A program made the translations under genes and the position numbers. A model generated the notes under the pieces. It searched no databases and was not told the origin of the DNA. It worked only from the letters and a program-made list of their open reading frames with translations. Source: Streptomyces sp. NBC_00457 (GTDB taxonomy: Bacteria > Actinomycetota > Actinomycetes > Streptomycetales > Streptomycetaceae). Taken from it: 64,000 nucleotides of DNA. Each line of letters starts with the position of its first letter. The stretch's first letter is position 1. Of this stretch, positions 47,095 to 55,617 are shown piece by piece. Where the stretch lies: positions 1,240,001 to 1,304,000 of the forward strand of contig NZ_CP107905.1 of assembly GCF_036014015.1 (NCBI RefSeq), read 5' to 3'.

Positions 47095-47916
47095 GTGACG
47101 GATCCCTATGAGCAGTTCACGAGCCTGACCTTCGAGCGGCCCGCGCCCGGGGTGCTCCGGATCGTGCTCGACGCCCCCCACCTCAACGCGGTCGACCCCA
47201 AGATGCACGGCGAGCTGGCCGACATCTGGCCTGTCGTCGACCGGGACGACGACGTGCGCGCGGTCCTGGTCCAGGGCGCGGGCAAGGCCTTCTCGGCGGG
47301 CGGGACCTTCGACTCCATCGAGGCCATGACCGAGGACTACACGGTGCGTGCGCGGGTGATGCGCGAGGCGCGGGACATGGTGTACGGGGTGATCAACTGC
47401 TCCAAGCCCGTGGTGTCCGCGATCCACGGTCCCGCCGTCGGCGCCGGGCTGGTGATCGGCATGCTGGCGGACATCTCCGTGGCCGGACGCCGGGCGAAGA
47501 TCGTCGACGGGCACACCCGGCTCGGCGTGGCGGCCGGCGACCATGCGGCGATCTGCTGGCCGCTGCTGTGCGGCATGGCCAAGGCCAAGTACTACCTGCT
47601 GACCTGCGAGACGCTCACCGGCGAGGAGGCCGAGCGGATCGGCCTGGTCTCCAAGTGTGTCGACGACGGGGAGGTGCACGCCGAGGGGCTGCGCCTCGCG
47701 ACCGTGCTGGCCGCCGGCCCGGCGAGCGCGCTGAGCTGGACCAAGCGCTCCCTCAACCACTGGTACCGCACGGCGGGGCCGCTCTTCGAGGCCTCGCTCG
47801 GACTCGAGTTCTTCGGGTTCGGCGGGCACGAGGTCACCGAGGGTCTCGCCGCCCACCGTGCAAAGCGCGCCCCGGACTTCGAGGGCGTGGCCGCCAAGCA
47901 CCCGCTCGACCTCTGA
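47095..47916 (+). CDS. Enoyl-CoA hydratase/isomerase family protein (crotonase)
   Basis: A 273-residue crotonase. The first oxyanion block is [15 protein letters not shown] and the second [20 protein letters not shown]. At the usual second acid it reads [18 protein letters not shown], with Asp and His rather than Glu, as in the crotonase at 52508; the chemistry may thus be hydrolysis or ring or retro-Claisen cleavage instead of hydration. GTG at 47095 follows AGGAG. First of two genes with a MaoC-type protein. Confidence 0.9.
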   Translation: MTDPYEQFTSLTFERPAPGVLRIVLDAPHLNAVDPKMHGELADIWPVVDRDDDVRAVLVQGAGKAFSAGGTFDSIEAMTEDYTVRARVMREARDMVYGVINCSKPVVSAIHGPAVGAGLVIGMLADISVAGRRAKIVDGHTRLGVAAGDHAAICWPLLCGMAKAKYYLLTCETLTGEEAERIGLVSKCVDDGEVHAEGLRLATVLAAGPASALSWTKRSLNHWYRTAGPLFEASLGLEFFGFGGHEVTEGLAAHRAKRAPDFEGVAAKHPLDL

Positions 47917-47926
47917 GGAGCCCGCG

Positions 47927-48427
47927 ATGACATCGGAGTCCACCATCAGTGAAGCCCCCCTGCTCGTCCGGGGGTTGACGTACGAGGAGATGCCCGTCGG
48001 GCAGATCTTCCGCACCGCCCGCCGCACCGTCACCGAGACCGACCTGGTCAACTTCGTCACCTGGGGCGGTTTCACCGAGCCGCTCTTCTGGGACGCCTCG
48101 CACGCCGCGGACGGCGGCTACACGGGCCGGCTGGTGCCGGGCGGACTGACGTACTGCCTCGCCGAGGGACTGGTGCTCCAGACGAACGTGCTGCACGGCA
48201 CGGGCCTGGCGTTCCTTCACATGGAGTTGTCGGTCAAGGGTCCGGTGTACGTCGGTGACACGCTGTACGCCGTCGTCGAGACGACGGACTCGCGACCGTC
48301 CAGCAAGCCGGGCCGGGGCGTGGTGACCAGCCGCATCTCCGTCCGCAACCAGCGCGACGAGGAGGTGCTCGTCTACACGCCGGTGCGGCTGATCCGCGGC
48401 AGGGACTACGAGGCTCCGGCGCCCTGA
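47927..48427 (+). CDS. MaoC-like hot-dog domain protein
   Basis: A 166-residue hot-dog protein with LTYEEMPVGQIFRTARRTVT, TETDLVNFVTWGGFTEPLFW and VPGGLTYCLAEGLVLQTNVL. The hydratase motif DxNPxH is not conserved (it reads TWGGFTEPLFWD), so it may be a dehydratase variant or a thioesterase. ATG at 47927 follows GAGGAG and lies 10 nt after the crotonase. Its last 22 nt overlap the end of the convergent GH1-like gene. Confidence 0.82.
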   Translation: MTSESTISEAPLLVRGLTYEEMPVGQIFRTARRTVTETDLVNFVTWGGFTEPLFWDASHAADGGYTGRLVPGGLTYCLAEGLVLQTNVLHGTGLAFLHMELSVKGPVYVGDTLYAVVETTDSRPSSKPGRGVVTSRISVRNQRDEEVLVYTPVRLIRGRDYEAPAP

Positions 48428-49815
48428 GCCCGCGGCACCGCGTGGAGTCCGGTCGGCGCCCCAGCCCCGGTGGGGGCGGGTGCGAACGCTCCCCCGTGGA
48501 TCCAGTCCGCGGGCATCGGCGGGCGGGGCGGCGGTGTGCGCTCGGGGACGCCCATCGCGTACAGGCGGGTGTAGCGCAGCTTCGCCTCGATGTTGTCGAG
48601 CACCGACCAGTACTCGTAGCCGCACACGTCGACGCCGCGCGACACGACCCGGGCCAGCCAGGACAGCCGGGCCCCGAGCTGCGCCCGGCGCCGGGCGTCG
48701 TCGCGGCGGCCCCGGTGGTCGACGAGGTCCAGGTCGCCCATGCCGTTGTCGACGATGGACAGGGGCGGCAGGAGGTCGCCGTACAGGTCGTGCAGGCCGG
48801 CGACGGCATCGGCGAGCCCTTCGGGGAGGATCGGCCAGCCGTACGCCGTGGTCTCCACGTCGTCGAAGGGGATCAGGGCGAAACCGAGACCGATGAGCAG
48901 CCGGTTCACCTCGTTGAGTGCGCCGAGGCACTTCATCACCGGGAGCGCCCTGGGCAGGTTCTCCGGCGCGGTGACGCGGAACGGGGTGTACCAGGACAGG
49001 CTCAGCAGGTCCTGCGCGGTGGCGATGGTGTCCAGGTCGCCGGGGCGTACGCAGCCGGTGGCCTCGACCGGTGAGACGTCGTCCTCGGTGACCATGTGCT
49101 CGCCGAGCAGCATCGGGTCGAGGAACATCCGGTTGGTCCAGCTCTCCAGCCGCTCCACGGCCAGGCGGTCGTACGGGTCGTCGGTGGCCGCATAGCCGCC
49201 GACGAGGGTGACCGTGGTGCCGATCCGGCCGTGCGCGCCGGTCGCCCGCAGTGCCTGGGTGGCGAGCCCGTTGGCGAGCAGGATGTGGTGGACCGCGGGC
49301 AGTCCCGCCCTGCCGATGCCACGGCTCGGGGGATACATTCCGGCCACATGGTCCGCGAGCGTGGGGCTCGCCAGGTCCGTCGAGGTGATCCAGCGGTCGA
49401 CCCGGTCTCCGAAGCGGCGGCCCATCTCGGCGGCGTACTCGGCGAAGCGGTTCGCGGTGTCGCGTACGAGCCAGCCGCCGGAGGCGTCCAGCCACGGAGG
49501 CAGCGACAGATGGAGCAGGGTGACGCTGGGCTTCATGCCGCACGCGAGCAGGGAGTCGAGGGCGCGGTCGCAGCGGTCGAGGGCGGTCCGGTCCCACAGG
49601 CCCGGCCCTTCGGGCTGGAGCTGCGGCCAGCCCGCCACGGCCCGGTGGGTCGTCGGGGCGGCACCGAGCACATGCCGGACGTCGTCGGCCCACTGCCGGA
49701 AGTGTCCGCCCTGGTCGGGCGGGGGCATCGGGGCCGCCGCGAGGGCGTCCGCAGTGGCCGTCCCCCAGTCGACACCGCGGTAGGAGTCGTACAGAGAACC
49801 ATCGCTCATGGTCAC
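48406..49815 (-). CDS. GH1 (beta-glucosidase) fold protein with both catalytic Glu replaced by Asp
   Basis: A 469-residue protein that follows glycoside hydrolase family 1 throughout: DWGTATADAL, GWPQLQPEGPGLWDRTALDR, ASGGWLVRDTANRFAEYAAE, WYTPF, YGWPILPEGLADAV, CGYEYWSVLDNIEAKLRYTR. The acid/base motif TLNEP is TSTDL (Asp147) and the nucleophile motif ITENG is IVDNG (Asp356). Both Glu are thus Asp, which normally abolishes or strongly lowers glycosidase activity. It may be a slow hydrolase, a transferase or a binding protein. No ribosome site is seen; GTG 49815 and ATG 49809 are both possible. Confidence 0.85.
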   Translation of the reverse strand: MTMSDGSLYDSYRGVDWGTATADALAAAPMPPPDQGGHFRQWADDVRHVLGAAPTTHRAVAGWPQLQPEGPGLWDRTALDRCDRALDSLLACGMKPSVTLLHLSLPPWLDASGGWLVRDTANRFAEYAAEMGRRFGDRVDRWITSTDLASPTLADHVAGMYPPSRGIGRAGLPAVHHILLANGLATQALRATGAHGRIGTTVTLVGGYAATDDPYDRLAVERLESWTNRMFLDPMLLGEHMVTEDDVSPVEATGCVRPGDLDTIATAQDLLSLSWYTPFRVTAPENLPRALPVMKCLGALNEVNRLLIGLGFALIPFDDVETTAYGWPILPEGLADAVAGLHDLYGDLLPPLSIVDNGMGDLDLVDHRGRRDDARRRAQLGARLSWLARVVSRGVDVCGYEYWSVLDNIEAKLRYTRLYAMGVPERTPPPRPPMPADWIHGGAFAPAPTGAGAPTGLHAVPRAQGAGAS

Positions 49816-49839
49816 CGTCCAGGCGATGAATGGTTTAGC

Positions 49840-49855
49840 GCATTCAACTGAATGC
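49840..49855. promoter_or_regulatory. Palindrome upstream of the GH1-like gene
   Basis: GCATTCA-AC-TGAATGC, 7-bp perfect arms, 25 nt before the start. Its core TTCAACTGAA matches TTCAGCTGAA at 63881-63890, and GCATTCAACT recurs at 52467-52476. Probable operator shared with the catabolic regulon. Confidence 0.65.
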
Positions 49856-49931
49856 TCGCCGTCCGGACGCTAACACTTCGGGGAAACTACGACAATGTTT
49901 CAGCCAGATCTCTTCGAACCGGCCACGGTGA

Positions 49932-51536
49932 TCACTTCCCCTCGAGGATGAGGTCGGCCGCCCGCCAGGCCATCGCCATGATCGGCGCGTTGAGATTGCC
50001 GGACACCATGGTCGGCATGACCGAGCAGTCGACGACCCGCAGGCCCTCGATGCCGCGCACGCGCAGCTGGGCGTCGACGGGGTCGTCCTCGGCCGGGCCC
50101 ATGGCGCAGGTGCCGATGGCGTGGTAGCCGCAGCGCCCGTGCTCGAGGCCCGCGTCGATGATCTCCTGGTCCTCCCGCACCGCGGGGCCGGGCAGGGTCT
50201 CGGCCGTGATCCGCCCGGAGATCGGCGCGGTCTCGAAGAGTTCGCGCATCCTGCGGAACAGGGCGGTGCCGACCGTGCGGTCGTGGTCGGAGCCGTAGTA
50301 GTTGGCCGTGATCGTCAGGGGTGCCTCGGGGTCGGCCGAGGTGATGTGCAGGCTTCCCTCGGCGGTGGGGCGCAGGATGTAGCCGAGGCCCATCACGCCC
50401 GGCTCGCGCTCGACTCCGGTCTCCTTGCCGGGGATCTCCGGGGTCAGGGAGACCGGCGCCATCAGCAACTGGGCGTCCGGGCGGTCGAGTTCGGGGCGGC
50501 TCTTGAAGAAGGCGATGACGTCGAAAGCGGGAGCGGCCAGCGGTCCCCGGCGGGTGGCCAGGTACTGCACGCCGGACAGGCCCTGCCGCAGCGGGGTGCT
50601 CAGCGCCTTGTTGTAGCCCAGGTTGTCCCCCAGCCGGTACTGGACGACGAAGCAGCGGTGCTCGCGCATCCGGCCGCCGATGTGCGGGCTGTCGACCAGG
50701 ACGTCGATGCCGGCCGCCTTGAGCGTCTCGGCCGGTCCGATGCCGGAGAGCTGAAGGATCTTCGGGGTGGCGATGCTGCCGGCGGACAGGATCACCTCAC
50801 GTCGGGCGCGGACCTCGGTCTGCTGTCCCTCACTGCGGGTCCGTACGCCGACGGCCCGACCGTTCTCGGTGACGACCGCGGTGACCAGGGTGTCGACGGC
50901 GACGGTCAGGTTGGGCCGGTGTGCCACCGGGTGCAGGAAGGCGCGGGCGACGCTGAAGCGCTGTCCGTTCTTGATGGTGGCCATGGCATAGCCGATGCGT
51001 TCGTCGTCGCTCGCGTTGAGGTCGTCGGTGCGGCGCCAGCCGAGTCCGGTTCCGGCGGCGATCACCTCCTCGCAGAGGGGTTCCGGCCGCGACGCGGTCG
51101 AGATGTGCAACGGCCCGCCCGCGCCCCGGACTTCGGAGGCGCCGAGCGCGTTGTCCTCGATCCGCCGGAAGACCGGGAGCATGGTGTCCCAGCCCCAGCC
51201 GGGGTTGCCGAGCCGCTCCAGCTCGTCGTAGTCGGCCCGGTCGCCGCGGTTGTAGACCATGCCGTTGACCGAACTCGATCCCCCGAGCGTGCGGCCCCGC
51301 ACCCAGTGCTCGACCCGCCCGGTCGGGCCCACCGGCTCCACCGGGTAGTGCCAGGCGTACCGGGGGTCGCCCAGCAGCTTGCCGAACCCCTTGGGCATCT
51401 TGATCAGCGGCGTGGAGTCCCTGCCGCCCGCCTCGATCAGCAGCACCGTCGTCCCGGGGTCCGCGGACAGGCGGTTCGCGAGCACGCACCCCGCCGAACC
51501 GGCCCCCACCACGATGTAGTCGAACGTCGTCATCAC
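49932..51536 (-). CDS. GMC-family FAD-dependent oxidoreductase (choline dehydrogenase-like)
   Basis: A 534-residue flavoenzyme. The N-terminal FAD motif is DYIVVGAGSAGCVLANRLS with LLIEAGG; the GMC signatures RGRTLGGSSSVNGMVYNRGD and LSAGSIATPKILQLSGIG are present. The active-site His is in GYHAIGTCAMG and the Asn in SGNLNAP. The family oxidises alcohols to aldehydes or ketones using FAD. It is 19 nt downstream of a crotonase and probably co-transcribed. In context it may oxidise an alcohol that the aldehyde dehydrogenase at 61135 takes further, which is inference. Confidence 0.93.
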   Translation of the reverse strand: MMTTFDYIVVGAGSAGCVLANRLSADPGTTVLLIEAGGRDSTPLIKMPKGFGKLLGDPRYAWHYPVEPVGPTGRVEHWVRGRTLGGSSSVNGMVYNRGDRADYDELERLGNPGWGWDTMLPVFRRIEDNALGASEVRGAGGPLHISTASRPEPLCEEVIAAGTGLGWRRTDDLNASDDERIGYAMATIKNGQRFSVARAFLHPVAHRPNLTVAVDTLVTAVVTENGRAVGVRTRSEGQQTEVRARREVILSAGSIATPKILQLSGIGPAETLKAAGIDVLVDSPHIGGRMREHRCFVVQYRLGDNLGYNKALSTPLRQGLSGVQYLATRRGPLAAPAFDVIAFFKSRPELDRPDAQLLMAPVSLTPEIPGKETGVEREPGVMGLGYILRPTAEGSLHITSADPEAPLTITANYYGSDHDRTVGTALFRRMRELFETAPISGRITAETLPGPAVREDQEIIDAGLEHGRCGYHAIGTCAMGPAEDDPVDAQLRVRGIEGLRVVDCSVMPTMVSGNLNAPIMAMAWRAADLILEGK

Positions 51537-51555
51537 ACCTCCCGGTGCTTGCGGC

Positions 51556-52422
51556 CTACGCGCCGAAGGGACGGAATTCCTCGTCCTGCCACCAGGGATA
51601 CACCGGCGGCATGTCCTTGCTCACCCTCCCCGGGAACTCCGGCGGGCGCTTGGCGAGAAAGGACTCGATGCCCTCCGTCGGGTCCGGACCGCCGCCGATC
51701 TGGCTCATGATCCGCGAGTCGAGGCGGTGCGCCGTCATGGGGTGGGCCTCGCCGAGCATCCGCCACATCATCTGCCGCGCCAGGGCGACCGACACGGCCG
51801 AGGTGTTCTCCGCGATCTCGCGCGCGAGGGCGTACGCCGCCGGGAGCAGTTCCTCCGGCGCGTGGACGGAGCGTACGAGCCCGGCGGCCAGCGCCTCGTC
51901 GGGACCGAAGACACGACCGGTGGCCACCCACTCCATCGCCCGCTGCATGCCCACCGCGCGCGGCAGGAACCAGCTCGCCGCGGACTCCGGGACGATGCCG
52001 CGGCGCGCGAAGACGAAGCCGAACTTCGCCGAGGTCGAGGCGAGCCGGATGTCCATGGGCAGGGTCATACTGGCGCCGACGCCGGCCGCCGGGCCGTTGA
52101 TCGCGGCGATGACCGGCTTGGCCGAAGAGAAGACGCGCAGCGCCACCCGGCCGCCGGTGTCCCGGTGCCAGTCACCCGCCCTGCGGTGGTCGAAGGAGCC
52201 GCCGCCGGCACTGACGTCGGCACCCGCGCAGAAGCCTCGTCCGGCGCCGGTCACGACGATCACGCGCACGTTGTCGTCAGCGTCGGCCGCGTCCAGGACG
52301 TCCAGCAGATCCTGCATCATGCGTGGGTTGAAGGCGTTGAGCTTCTCGGGCCGGTTGAGCGTGACGGTGAGGATCCGGTCCGCCGACTCCGCCGTGACGG
52401 TCTCGTACTCCTGCTCCGGCAT
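51556..52422 (-). CDS. Enoyl-CoA hydratase/isomerase family protein (crotonase)
   Basis: A 288-residue crotonase with GRGFCAGADVSAGGGSF, NGPAAGVGASMTLPMDIRLA and ARRGIVPESAASWFLPRAVG; Glu in VPESA is the likely acid, and the first catalytic Glu position is not conserved. The ATG at 52422 is preferred because GGAGGG lies just upstream; a GTG at 52437 is in frame. Upstream gene of an operon with the GMC oxidoreductase, divergent from another crotonase. Confidence 0.9.
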   Translation of the reverse strand: MPEQEYETVTAESADRILTVTLNRPEKLNAFNPRMMQDLLDVLDAADADDNVRVIVVTGAGRGFCAGADVSAGGGSFDHRRAGDWHRDTGGRVALRVFSSAKPVIAAINGPAAGVGASMTLPMDIRLASTSAKFGFVFARRGIVPESAASWFLPRAVGMQRAMEWVATGRVFGPDEALAAGLVRSVHAPEELLPAAYALAREIAENTSAVSVALARQMMWRMLGEAHPMTAHRLDSRIMSQIGGGPDPTEGIESFLAKRPPEFPGRVSKDMPPVYPWWQDEEFRPFGA

Positions 52423-52454
52423 ACATGCCCTCCACACTCGGTTCCCAGTCCGCT

Positions 52455-52495
52455 TAATTAGTTATAGCATTCAACTCTACTGACTCATTAGCAAG
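52455..52495. promoter_or_regulatory. AT-rich divergent promoter with cluster motifs
   Basis: AATTAGTTATAGCATTCAAC lies between two divergent crotonase genes. TAGTTATAGCA differs from TNGTNNNACNA at one fixed position, and GCATTCAACT (52467-52476) equals part of the palindrome at 49840. Confidence 0.5.
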
Positions 52496-52507
52496 CGGTC
52501 GACGGCG

Positions 52508-53281
52508 GTGGAGATGACGGATCTGGTGGTGACGGCCCGGGGACCGGTCCGGCTGGTCGAGCTGAACCGGCCCGAGCAACTCAACGCGATGAGCGAGGAG
52601 TCGCACGCCGTTCTCGCGTCGGTGTGGGAGGACATGGCGGCCGATCCGGAAGCGCGGGTCGTCGTCCTCACCGGGCGGGGCCGGGCGTTCAGCGCGGGCG
52701 GCAACTTCGGCATCATGACCCGGGTCCAGCAGGACGCGGCCTTCCGGGAGCGGAACGTCGACGAGGCCCGCCGGATCATCACCGGCATGGTCCGCTGCCC
52801 GCTGCCGGTCATCGCGGCGGTGAACGGGCCCGCGGTGGGCCTCGGCTGCAGCCTCGCCCTCCTCAGCGACCTCGTACTGATCGCCGACGACGCCTACATC
52901 GCGGACCCGCACGTCCAGGTCGGACTCGTCGCGGGCGACGGGGGCGCGCTCGTGCTGCCGCTGCTCGTCGGGCTGACCCGCGCCAAGGAGTTGCTGTTCC
53001 TGGGCGACCGGGTGAGCGCCGAGGAGGCGGTCCGGCTGGGCATCGCCAATCGCGTCGTACCGAAGGACAAGATCCTCACCGAGGCCATGGACCTCGCCCA
53101 GCGCCTGGCCGCGCTGCCCGTCAAGGCGCTGCGCGAGACCAAGCGGGCGGTAAACCTCCATCTGGAGCAGGCGATCGCCGCCGTACTGGAACCGGCGCTG
53201 CTCGCCGAGCAGAACAGCATGACCGACCCGGAGCACATCGCGGCGGTCGAGAAGATCATCGCCGCGCGCGGCGCCCGCTGA
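52508..53281 (+). CDS. Enoyl-CoA hydratase/isomerase family protein (crotonase)
   Basis: A 257-residue crotonase: RAFSAGGNFGIM, NGPAVGLGCSLALLSDLVLI, and VGLVAGDGGALVLPLLVGL, where Asp-Gly-Gly stands at the second acid position as in the crotonase at 47095. The two form a subgroup distinct from the Glu-bearing ones in the window. GTG at 52508 or ATG at 52514 could be the start; neither has a clear ribosome site. First of three genes with an acyl-CoA dehydrogenase and an F420-type oxidoreductase. Confidence 0.9.
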   Translation: MEMTDLVVTARGPVRLVELNRPEQLNAMSEESHAVLASVWEDMAADPEARVVVLTGRGRAFSAGGNFGIMTRVQQDAAFRERNVDEARRIITGMVRCPLPVIAAVNGPAVGLGCSLALLSDLVLIADDAYIADPHVQVGLVAGDGGALVLPLLVGLTRAKELLFLGDRVSAEEAVRLGIANRVVPKDKILTEAMDLAQRLAALPVKALRETKRAVNLHLEQAIAAVLEPALLAEQNSMTDPEHIAAVEKIIAARGAR

Positions 53282-53300
53282 GCGGAACAGGAGCAGGCAC

Positions 53301-54437
53301 GTGGACTTCGCATTCAGCGAGGAGCAGGAGGAACTGCGCCGCACCGTGAGGGCGTTCCTGGCGGACACCTCGCCGGAGACCGAGGTGCGGCGGCTGATGG
53401 AGACCCCCGAGGGCTTCGACCGGGCGCTGTGGCGCCGGATGGGGACGGAGCTGGGCCTTCAAGGGCTTGCGGTACCCGAGGAGTACGGCGGCGCCGGGTG
53501 CGGACCGGTCGAGGTGGGCGTGGTCATGGAGGAGTTTGGCCGCTCGCTGCTGTGCGCCCCGTTCCTCGCCTCTGCGGTCCTGGCCACCACCGCCCTACTG
53601 CGCTGCGACGACGAGGACGCGCGCAAGCGCCTGCTGCCCGGACTGGCCTCCGGTGAACTCGTCGGGACGCTGGCCCTGACCGAGGACTCCGCGCGGTGGG
53701 ACGCCGCAGGGGTGTGTCTCACCGCGCGGGAATCGACGGGGAGCTGGCGCCTGAGCGGGCACAAGACCTTCGTGCTGGACGGCGCGACCGCCGACGTCGT
53801 CCTCACTGTCGCCCGCACCGGCGACGACGGCATCGGCGTCTTCTGCGTGGACGGTGACGCCCCCGGCCTGACCCGCACCCCTCTGCCCACGATGGACCCG
53901 ACCCGCCGCCAGGCCCGCCTCGACTACGACGACGTACCGGCGACCCGGCTGCGGGCGCACGGCGACGACGGGTGGCGGCTGGTGTCGGAGGTGCTCGACC
54001 GGGCCGCCGTCGCCCTGGCCGCCGAGCAGGTCGGGGTGGCCGGGCAGGCGCTCGACATGGCCGTGGAGTACGCGAAGGTGCGGCACCAGTTCGGGCGGCC
54101 CATCGGTTCCTTCCAGGCGGTCAAGCACCTGCTGGCCGATGTCCTCCTGGAGGTGGAGTCGGCCCGGGCCGCCGCCCACTACGCGCTGCTCGCCGCCGAC
54201 GCCGAGGACCCCGAACTGCCCGCCGTGGCGAGCCTGGCCAAGGCCTTCTGCTCCGACGCCTGTCTCCAGGCGACCGCCGAGAACATCCAGGTGCACGGCG
54301 GCATCGGCTTCACCTGGGAACACCCGGCCCACCTCTATCTGAAACGGGCCAAGACCTCACAACTGCTGTTCGGCGACCCGGCCCACCACCGGGAACGCCT
54401 CGCACAGCGCGTCATCCGAGTCCAGGGAGCGGCATGA
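53301..54437 (+). CDS. Acyl-CoA dehydrogenase, short partner-type subunit
   Basis: A 378-residue dehydrogenase, a clear paralogue of the product of 45901 (shared VPEEYGGAGCG, RSLLCAPFLAS, LLRCDDEDAR, IQVHGGIGFTWEHPAHLYLK). It likewise has the Glu of TWEHP but no C-terminal GTSEIQR. It has no adjacent long partner; the product of 30962 lacks the Glu and keeps the GTSQVQR motif, so those two may pair. GTG at 53301 follows AGGAG. Confidence 0.9.
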   Translation: MDFAFSEEQEELRRTVRAFLADTSPETEVRRLMETPEGFDRALWRRMGTELGLQGLAVPEEYGGAGCGPVEVGVVMEEFGRSLLCAPFLASAVLATTALLRCDDEDARKRLLPGLASGELVGTLALTEDSARWDAAGVCLTARESTGSWRLSGHKTFVLDGATADVVLTVARTGDDGIGVFCVDGDAPGLTRTPLPTMDPTRRQARLDYDDVPATRLRAHGDDGWRLVSEVLDRAAVALAAEQVGVAGQALDMAVEYAKVRHQFGRPIGSFQAVKHLLADVLLEVESARAAAHYALLAADAEDPELPAVASLAKAFCSDACLQATAENIQVHGGIGFTWEHPAHLYLKRAKTSQLLFGDPAHHRERLAQRVIRVQGAA

Positions 54438-55456
54438 AGGTCGACGGCAAACTCAACGTATGGCGCACCACCGAGGTCGTCGAGGAGGCCCGGCACCACG
54501 AGAAGGCGGGCTACGACGGCCTGTGGGCCTCGGAGTCCAAGCACGACCCCTTCCTGCCGCTGCTGCTCGCGGCCGAGCACACCGACCGCCTCGAGGTCGG
54601 CACCGCCATCGCCGTGGCCTTCGCCCGCTCCCCCATGCAGCTCGCGTACACGGCGCACGACCTCCAGACCTACGCGGACGGCCGCTTCTCCCTCGGGCTC
54701 GGCAGCCAGATCAAGCCGCACATCGAGCGACGGTTCTCGATGCCGTGGAGCAGGCCCGCGGCCCGGATGCGCGAGTACGTGAGCGCGCTGCACGCCATCT
54801 GGGCGGCCTGGAACGACGGCACGAAACTCGACTTCCGCGGCGACTTCTACACGCACACGCTGATGGCCCCCTTCTTCTCTCCGCCGCCCGCGCCGGGAGG
54901 GGCGCCGAAGGTGTTCGTGGCCGCCGTCGGCGAGGCGATGACCCGGGTGGCGGGCGAAGTGGCGGACGGCCTCCTGGCCCACGGCTTCACCACCGAGCGG
55001 TATCTGCGCGAGGTCACACTGCCGACCGCCGAAGCCGGGCTCGCCCAGTCCGGCCGGAGCCGCGAGGACTTCTCCGTCAGCCATCTCCTCCTGACCGCCA
55101 CCGGCCGCACCGAGGAGGAAATGGCCCGCGCGGTGGCCGGCACCCGCCGCCAGATCGCCTTCTACGGCAGCACCCCCGCCTATCGCGGCGTCCTGGAACT
55201 GCACGGCTGGGGCGACCTCGGCGACGAACTGCACGCGCTGTCCAAGTCCACGCGCGAGGACAAGTGGGAGGCGATGGGCGGGCTGGTCGACGACGAGGTC
55301 CTGCACACCTTCTCGGTGGTGGCCGAGCCGGATCGGGTGGCGGCGGAGATCCGGCGGCGGTACGGCGCGCTGGTCGACCGGGTCTCGTTCTACACGGCGT
55401 ACGAGATCGACGCCGAGGTGTGGGAGCCGATCGTGCAGGAGCTGCGCGGCAGCTGA
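54434..55456 (+). CDS. Luciferase-like (LLM) F420-dependent oxidoreductase
   Basis: A 340-residue TIM-barrel protein of the bacterial luciferase superfamily, resembling the actinobacterial F420-dependent group: HHEKAGYDGLWASESKHDPF, RLEVGTAIAVAFARSPMQLA, GRFSLGLGSQIKPHIERRFS and KVFVAAVGEAMTRVAGEVAD. It probably transfers a hydride with F420 rather than acting as a luciferase. The ATG overlaps the dehydrogenase stop (ATGA), so it is coupled to acyl-CoA oxidation, perhaps on an enone or ketone intermediate. Confidence 0.9.
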   Translation: MKVDGKLNVWRTTEVVEEARHHEKAGYDGLWASESKHDPFLPLLLAAEHTDRLEVGTAIAVAFARSPMQLAYTAHDLQTYADGRFSLGLGSQIKPHIERRFSMPWSRPAARMREYVSALHAIWAAWNDGTKLDFRGDFYTHTLMAPFFSPPPAPGGAPKVFVAAVGEAMTRVAGEVADGLLAHGFTTERYLREVTLPTAEAGLAQSGRSREDFSVSHLLLTATGRTEEEMARAVAGTRRQIAFYGSTPAYRGVLELHGWGDLGDELHALSKSTREDKWEAMGGLVDDEVLHTFSVVAEPDRVAAEIRRRYGALVDRVSFYTAYEIDAEVWEPIVQELRGS

Positions 55457-55617
55457 CCGGCCGGGCGTGGTGATCCGCCCGCACGCCTCAAGCACGCCCT
55501 TCACTCCGGCTCACGCCCCCTGCGCCCTGATCGACAGTGCCCCCGCGCGCCTCTCCGCCACCGCGATCGCTCGCCCTAGGCTGTTCGATCAGTCGCCGGC
55601 GGAAGGACCTGGTGCGC

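Noticed and set aside
54434..55456. Bacterial luciferase LuxA-type gene completing a lux operon
   Set aside because: The protein belongs to the F420-dependent LLM group in motif content and is coupled to an acyl-CoA dehydrogenase, 35 kb from luxE/luxC; no luxB or luxD is present.
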